Shown one piece after another: positions 59,325-64,000 of a stretch of DNA of 64,000 nt. Made by a program: the position numbers and the translations under genes. The notes below the pieces were generated by a model. It saw only the letters and a list, made by a program, of their open reading frames with translations, was not told the origin of the DNA and made no database searches. Position 1 is the stretch's first letter, and each line of letters begins with the position of its first letter. The stretch comes from Parafannyhessea umbonata (lineage in GTDB: Bacteria; Actinomycetota; Coriobacteriia; Coriobacteriales; Atopobiaceae), in contig NZ_JABAGR010000002.1 of assembly GCF_012844235.1 (NCBI RefSeq), positions 62,001 to 126,000 on the forward strand, written 5' to 3'.

Positions 59325-62039
59325 ATGATGCCTGAGTCAAGGGAGAGGAAGCTCGGTCTTTTGGTGTTGGATGCGCGCGCAGCGGTGCGCCGCTTCTCGA
59401 AGTGCAGGACGCTCTGCGCCCTTGCCGGCATTGCCGTTGCGGCGGCACTTGTATCGCCAGTACAGGCGTATGCGGCCGATTCTGGCAGCATAGATGAGCC
59501 TCGGGACGCGGTTGCGGAGCAGGTGGCAGCGCCAGACGCGTCGCTCCAGGCGGCGGGACAGACGGACGTGGCAGTCCAGGCTCCCTCCCAGCCGGAAGAT
59601 CCATCAAAGGCGGCCGTCGCCCCCACCGTCGAGGCCGCTGCGCCTGCGGAGACAGTTGGCTCGCTGGCTGACTCGCCCTCGGCCGAGGGAACGCCTGCGT
59701 CCCAGGTGAAAACGCCGGCCGAGGAGGCCGAACCTGGGCAGGCGGACGCAGCCGCGCCACAGGCCGACCCTGCGCTCGCCGCACAGGATGGAGCTGCGGG
59801 CACCAAGGACGTCGCCGTAACCGACGCAACCGACGAGAGGCAGACGGGCGCCGGGACCGCGCAGGCCGCCACGACGGACGCCCAGAATGCCGCCGTGCGC
59901 GACGCGGCGATGAAGGCCCTCTCGAAGGCGATTCGCTTCGACAAGTCCGGCACCACGATCATCCTGGACTTCAACGGTGACGGCAAGACTGACGACACGG
60001 ATTGGGCGGCCTACAAGAGCTGGATAAAGACGTACCGCGTGTTCGACTTCAACGGTGACTTCTCGAGCGGTTACAACGGCGGACTCCAGGTGACGGGCGG
60101 CACGCAGCTGGTCACCAACGGTCACGACAAGGGACCCGACGACCTCAACATAGGCATCGACGTCGACAAGATCAAGTCGTACTACCTCAACAACATCGGC
60201 CAGGCGACCTCCGTCAAGAACCAGTCTCCCTTTGGCAGCTGCTGGGCGTTTGGCGCGACGTCCGCGCTCGAGAGCGCGATTCTCAAGGCGATGGCGGGCG
60301 AGAAGGGCATGGCCTACGACCCGGCACTCCACCAGACGCCGAACCTCACCAACATAGACGACAAGGTCGACCTCTCCGAGCTCGAGCTCGCATGGCTGTG
60401 CTACTCCCTCCAGCCGGATGGTGACTACATCAAGGACACGCTTCCCGGTGACACGGATTCCGACCGCCTGAGCTGTGGTGGCTGGGGCGCCATGGCCGAG
60501 ACGATGTACACCGCGTGGCAGGCCGTGGCCAACGAGGCGGACGACCCCTACTGGCCGCTCGGCGTGCCGAAGACGTACGAGAACTTCAGGAAGCTCGGCA
60601 AGTTCGTCTGGGGTCTCACCGAGGGCACCAAGACGGCGATTGCGCACGTCCAGGGCGTGAACTACCTGCCTGACCCTGCCATCCTCCAGCTGGACAAGCA
60701 GGAGCACATGGTCTACCAGGGCCTTAACCAGAACGCCATCAAACTCATCAAGGAGGCGCTCGTCAAGTACGGCGCCGTCTCCATCGGCTACCAGGCCGAC
60801 ACCGCGCTTCCTGGCAAGCCGTCGGAGTCCGGCTACTTCAACTCCACGTACTGGGCGCAGTACTGCGACGCGGTGGACGACATCACGGACACGCATGCGG
60901 TCTGCATCGTCGGCTGGGACGACAACTTCGACCACAACAAGTTCAAGGCCGAGAAGAACGACGTGTCGAACCTGAAGGACGGTGCCTGGCTCGTGAAGAA
61001 CAGCTGGGGCTCCTACGACTGGCTGAAGAAGAACTTCCCCGACGCCGATCCCTCGAAGGCCGGCAAGGCGGCGAACTGGGGCATCACGGACGCAGAGGGC
61101 AACCACACCGGCTACTTCTGGCTCAGCTACTATGATCACTCCATCGTCACCCCGTCGTACTTCGAGGTGGACCTTGCCTCCGACGGCTTCGACTACGACA
61201 ACAACTACAGCTACGACCACCTCATCAACGAGTCGCAGATACCGTTCGTGCTTCGTACGAAGGATACCGGGACCGAGGTCGCCAACGTCTTTACCGCGAG
61301 GGGCGAGGAGGACCTAACGGCAGTCTCAGTGCACACGTTCGTGGCGGACTCCACCGTCCACGTTCGCGTGTTCCTGGTGACCGACGACGACCTCAGGGAC
61401 AACGACCCCACGAGCGGCAGGTGCGTTGCGGACTTCACGAGCGACCAGCTGGTCTCTGGCTTCCATACCGTTAGGCTTCCCAAGACCATCCGCCTTGCGA
61501 AGGGGCAGAAGTTCGCCGTCGTGGAGAACATCACGTCTGCCGACGCGAACGACGGCGGAGGCCGCGTCTCGTACATCGCGCTGGAGACGGGTATGGCGAA
61601 GGACGCCCAGACCGACGACAACATGGGCTATCTCTTCTCGCATGCGAATGCCGACCCAGGCACGACATACGTGCGGATCCTGACGGAGGACGGCTACAGG
61701 TGGATGACGCCGCAGGAGCTTGCGGACAACTACGACGGAGGCCAGATCTTTGAGTTTGGCAACGCCATGGTTAAGGCGTTCACTGCCAATGCGAAGGAGG
61801 AGGCGGCTCCCGCGGGCGACGTTACGACGCCCGGTCACGCGCTGCCCGCGACATACGGCGTGACGAACCCGGCACAGGCGGGCGACGTGGCTGCCCGCCA
61901 GGCAGTTGCGCGCGCGGCCGCGTCGGACGCGCTGCCTCGCACTGGCGACGCGAACGACGCCGCGACGGAGACGGCGCTCTTTGCGGCCGCCCTCGCCATC
62001 GTCGGCGCGGGACTCGCGACTCGTCGCACGAGGGACTAG
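59325..62039 (+). CDS. Cell-wall-anchored papain-like cysteine protease (LPXTG)
   Basis: A 904-residue surface protein. The signal peptide covers about 1-50 (cleavage near AYA-AD). An Ala/Pro/Gln-rich linker (about 60-195) follows. A dockerin- or EF-hand-like calcium loop DFNGDGKTDDTDW lies at about 214-226. The C1A peptidase domain has catalytic Cys306 in SPFGSCWAFGATS, His524 in DTHAVCIVGWDDN and Asn559 in KNSWG, all intact. A beta-rich domain follows (about 610-830). The C-terminus has LPRTG (870-874), a hydrophobic helix and RRTRD, a sortase anchor. The ATG at 59325 follows GAGAGGGG; a second ATG is next to it. It probably degrades host or diet protein or processes surface proteins. Confidence 0.92.
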   Translation: MMPESRERKLGLLVLDARAAVRRFSKCRTLCALAGIAVAAALVSPVQAYAADSGSIDEPRDAVAEQVAAPDASLQAAGQTDVAVQAPSQPEDPSKAAVAPTVEAAAPAETVGSLADSPSAEGTPASQVKTPAEEAEPGQADAAAPQADPALAAQDGAAGTKDVAVTDATDERQTGAGTAQAATTDAQNAAVRDAAMKALSKAIRFDKSGTTIILDFNGDGKTDDTDWAAYKSWIKTYRVFDFNGDFSSGYNGGLQVTGGTQLVTNGHDKGPDDLNIGIDVDKIKSYYLNNIGQATSVKNQSPFGSCWAFGATSALESAILKAMAGEKGMAYDPALHQTPNLTNIDDKVDLSELELAWLCYSLQPDGDYIKDTLPGDTDSDRLSCGGWGAMAETMYTAWQAVANEADDPYWPLGVPKTYENFRKLGKFVWGLTEGTKTAIAHVQGVNYLPDPAILQLDKQEHMVYQGLNQNAIKLIKEALVKYGAVSIGYQADTALPGKPSESGYFNSTYWAQYCDAVDDITDTHAVCIVGWDDNFDHNKFKAEKNDVSNLKDGAWLVKNSWGSYDWLKKNFPDADPSKAGKAANWGITDAEGNHTGYFWLSYYDHSIVTPSYFEVDLASDGFDYDNNYSYDHLINESQIPFVLRTKDTGTEVANVFTARGEEDLTAVSVHTFVADSTVHVRVFLVTDDDLRDNDPTSGRCVADFTSDQLVSGFHTVRLPKTIRLAKGQKFAVVENITSADANDGGGRVSYIALETGMAKDAQTDDNMGYLFSHANADPGTTYVRILTEDGYRWMTPQELADNYDGGQIFEFGNAMVKAFTANAKEEAAPAGDVTTPGHALPATYGVTNPAQAGDVAARQAVARAAASDALPRTGDANDAATETALFAAALAIVGAGLATRRTRD

Positions 62040-62128
62040 CAAGCGGGTCGGCGGGCCGCGGCAAGGCATGGCCCGCCGCAAACGGGGGAGGGGCGCCTGG
62101 CGACTCAGGCGCTTCTCCCTTAAGGGGA

Positions 62129-62158
62129 GCGCCCGTCGGATCGAGGTCCGGCGGGCGC
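62129..62158. terminator. Hairpin between convergent protease and metG genes
   Basis: GCGCCCGTCGGA (62129-62140) pairs with TCCGGCGGGCGC (62147-62158) with one T-G wobble. The T-run on either side is weak, so it may be a bidirectional terminator of low strength. Confidence 0.5.
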
Positions 62159-62195
62159 CCTTATGCGTCTGGCTCTTGTGGGGTGGCCTAAGGGG

Positions 62196-64000
62196 CTACT
62201 TGCCCTTCTTCACCTGCGAGGGATGCTTCTGGAAGAAGTCGAAGCGCGGCGGCAGCGCGACGATGGCGTGCTCGCCGGGCTCCTCGCCCAGCTTCTGCGC
62301 AAGCTGGCCGGGCGTCGCGAACGCGTTCTCCCAGCTGAAGAACAGCTCGTGCGCAAAGCCCATGTGGTCGCAGATCTGCTCGCAGCCCGCGGGCACGGCC
62401 GGGTGCATCAGCAGCGTCACGCAGCGCAGCTCCGCGAACGCGTCGGCCAGCGCCTGCTCGTACGCGGCGTCGTCGCCGTTCGCGGCCTTGGAGGCGTCGC
62501 CCCAGCGCCTGTTCGCGGCGCGGCAGAAGTCCTCCGCCACGGCGAGCGCACCGTGCGCGTCGAAGGCGTGCGCGCACTTCTCGAACTCGAGGGTCGCCTT
62601 GACGCAGTCCTCGACCACCTCGGCGTGCGGGGCGACGGAGGGCAGGTGCGAGTCGCACACGTTTGCCGCGCCATAGAAGCAGCTGCGCGCGAGGCGGTTG
62701 AAGATGTTCGTGAGGAAGGCGCTCTCCTTGAGGGCGGGGTCCACGACGCGCGGGTCGTCCTTTACCAGGACCTCCTCGCCGGTCTTCTTGTCCTTGTGGC
62801 TGACGGACGTGTCAAACGGCTTTGGCGAGAAGGACACGGCCTTCTGGTCGAGGCCAAGGCTCAGCCAGTGGGCGCGCAGCTGCTCCGGGGTGTAGTAGTC
62901 CAGGAGCTCCGCGGCCATCGGCGGCTTGATCGCGCCCGAGCTGGACGCCTTCTTGTTCATGAACAGGATGTGGTAGTTCGCGACGGGGATGTCCTGCGTC
63001 AGGCCCCAGTCGAGCGCCTCCCACAGCGCGGGCTGCACCACGCAGTAGAAGTAGATGTTGTCCTGGCCGATGAACTGGTACACCTTCGCGTCCTTGGAGC
63101 ACCACCAGTCGCGCCAGTCGTCCGTGGAGTAGCGGCCGCCGCCCTGCTTCGCGTCCGCGTCGAGCGCGGTCTGCGTGAAGCTGATGGGCGCCCACAGGCT
63201 CTCCGGCCAGCACCACACCGTGAGGTCGTGCGTCCCCTCGAGGTCGGGCGCGGCGACGCCCCACTCGATGTTGCCGGTGATGCGGAACGGCAGGAGCGTC
63301 TTGCCCGTGCGGAAGCGGACGCCGGACGACTCCAGCACCTCGCGCGCGCTGTCGCGGTCCTCCCAGTTGGCAAAGCCCACCGAGAACGACGTCTGGCCCT
63401 TCTCGGCCTCGCGGACCGTGTGCTTGGGAAGCTTGGACTCCACGGCGTCGAACTGCTCGCGGAACTTGCTCTGGATGTAGATGACCGGGTCCGCGAGGGA
63501 CTCGCGCACCGTCTTCGTGACGATGGCGCGCACCTGCGGGTCCGCGTCCCACTCGTCCATGAGGTCGTCGAGGACCTGGTGGAAGCGGGGCAGGTCGAAG
63601 TACCAGTTGTCCACGGGACGCAGCTCGGGCGTGGTGCCGGTGAGCTGGCTCACGGGGTTGATGAGCTCCTCGGGGTCAAACTGGTGGCCGAGGTCGCACT
63701 CGTCCGCGTACGCCTTCTCGCTCTTGCAGCCACGCACGGGGCAGTGGCCCTGCACCTGGCGGCCGTTGAGGAACGTCTGGGCCTTCACGTCATAGAACTG
63801 GCGTGTGGTGCGCTTGACGAGGACGCCCCTCTCGTGCAGGCGGCGGATCAGCTTGTCGGACAGCGCCGCGTGGAAGGGCTTCGCGGGCTCGAGGCCGGAC
63901 CCCGCGAAGATGTCGAGCGAGATCTGGTAGGCGTCGAGCGCCTCTTTCTGCAGGTCGTGGTTGTGGCGCACGTAGTCCTCGATCGTGCCCGTGTAGCCCT
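62196..64000 (-). CDS. metG: Methionyl-tRNA synthetase-like protein (N-terminus outside window)
   Basis: The 3' part of a class I aminoacyl-tRNA synthetase; the frame is open to the window edge, so the HIGH region is not seen. The connective peptide has a zinc-type motif with unusual spacing, HCPVRGC (C-x4-C), then DECDLGHQ. WWCSKDAKVYQFIGQDNIYFY and VANYHILFMNKK match the MetRS core. The KMSKS position reads KKASSSG (near 62935-62960), lacking the second Lys. An anticodon-binding helical domain follows. It ends QKHPSQVKKGK without the Trbp111-like tail. It could be the essential MetRS of this lineage or a variant copy. Confidence 0.85.
   Translation of the reverse strand, partial: GYTGTIEDYVRHNHDLQKEALDAYQISLDIFAGSGLEPAKPFHAALSDKLIRRLHERGVLVKRTTRQFYDVKAQTFLNGRQVQGHCPVRGCKSEKAYADECDLGHQFDPEELINPVSQLTGTTPELRPVDNWYFDLPRFHQVLDDLMDEWDADPQVRAIVTKTVRESLADPVIYIQSKFREQFDAVESKLPKHTVREAEKGQTSFSVGFANWEDRDSAREVLESSGVRFRTGKTLLPFRITGNIEWGVAAPDLEGTHDLTVWCWPESLWAPISFTQTALDADAKQGGGRYSTDDWRDWWCSKDAKVYQFIGQDNIYFYCVVQPALWEALDWGLTQDIPVANYHILFMNKKASSSGAIKPPMAAELLDYYTPEQLRAHWLSLGLDQKAVSFSPKPFDTSVSHKDKKTGEEVLVKDDPRVVDPALKESAFLTNIFNRLARSCFYGAANVCDSHLPSVAPHAEVVEDCVKATLEFEKCAHAFDAHGALAVAEDFCRAANRRWGDASKAANGDDAAYEQALADAFAELRCVTLLMHPAVPAGCEQICDHMGFAHELFFSWENAFATPGQLAQKLGEEPGEHAIVALPPRFDFFQKHPSQVKKGK

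Noticed and set aside
1-64000. tRNA, rRNA, insertion sequences or prophage
   Set aside because: I looked in the gaps and saw no cloverleaf, rRNA-like sequence, transposase or phage genes.

Overview
The window is a dense, high-GC stretch of bacterial chromosome. Shine-Dalgarno sites are strong, many genes overlap by ATGA or TAATG junctions, and intergenic gaps are short. The mix of genes suggests a host-associated anaerobe of the Coriobacteriia (Actinomycetota), probably Olsenella/Atopobium-like: desulfoferrodoxin, AddAB, a PepV pair, a DUF1015-serA-serC set, HypAB, LPXTG surface proteins and a divergent MetRS. The taxon is inferred from gene content only. I see no rRNA, tRNA, CRISPR array, insertion sequence or prophage.

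Layout: (1) 1-5069, the end of addB and all of addA (recombination repair). (2) 5299-9210, dnaE behind a LexA-like box, convergent with a HEPN-type Abi gene. (3) 10364-12741, superoxide reductase and an NAD-synthetase-like protein with substituted active sites. (4) 12814-15173, ruvCAB behind a second LexA-like box. (5) 15271-24551, a small hypothetical, a cold-shock gene, two PepV-type dipeptidases flanking a HAD phosphatase, a YhhQ-type transporter with a likely preQ1 riboswitch and an SDR, then a 906-residue membrane-anchored protein of unknown function. (6) 24662-28249, hypA-hypB, a tiny membrane protein and an anchored polysaccharide deacetylase. (7) 28250-35222, the serine biosynthesis run serC-serA-DUF1015, a HAD phosphatase, a phasin-like protein and an ABC1/UbiB kinase. 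(8) 35250-43897, a lower-GC galactoside island: glycosyltransferase-like gene divergent from a TetR regulator, GPH symporter, GH36 alpha-galactosidase, galK and galT. (9) 43924-49179, a lipoprotein cyclophilin and a MarR-controlled heterodimeric ABC exporter. (10) 49530-56826, the full phosphate regulon pstSCAB1B2-phoU-response regulator-kinase behind 11-bp phased repeats. (11) 56960-64000, a small RDAC-like gene, GtrA protein, alpha/beta hydrolase, a sortase-anchored papain-like protease and the 3' part of a methionyl-tRNA synthetase gene.

Several regulatory circuits can be read directly. LexA-type boxes of the form AGAAC-N4-GTTCT stand before dnaE and ruvC. Paired 15-bp inverted repeats lie between the TetR gene and its divergent neighbour. 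A 16-bp palindrome stands before the MarR-exporter operon. Phased repeats stand before pstS, with the likely cognate two-component system at the end of the same operon. The clearest oddities are the NAD-synthetase-like protein with both catalytic centres substituted, two mutually exclusive hairpins that bury its ribosome binding site, a large insertion in the DnaE PHP domain, an in-frame minisatellite in the alpha-galactosidase tail, and the large unrecognised protein at 21831-24551.
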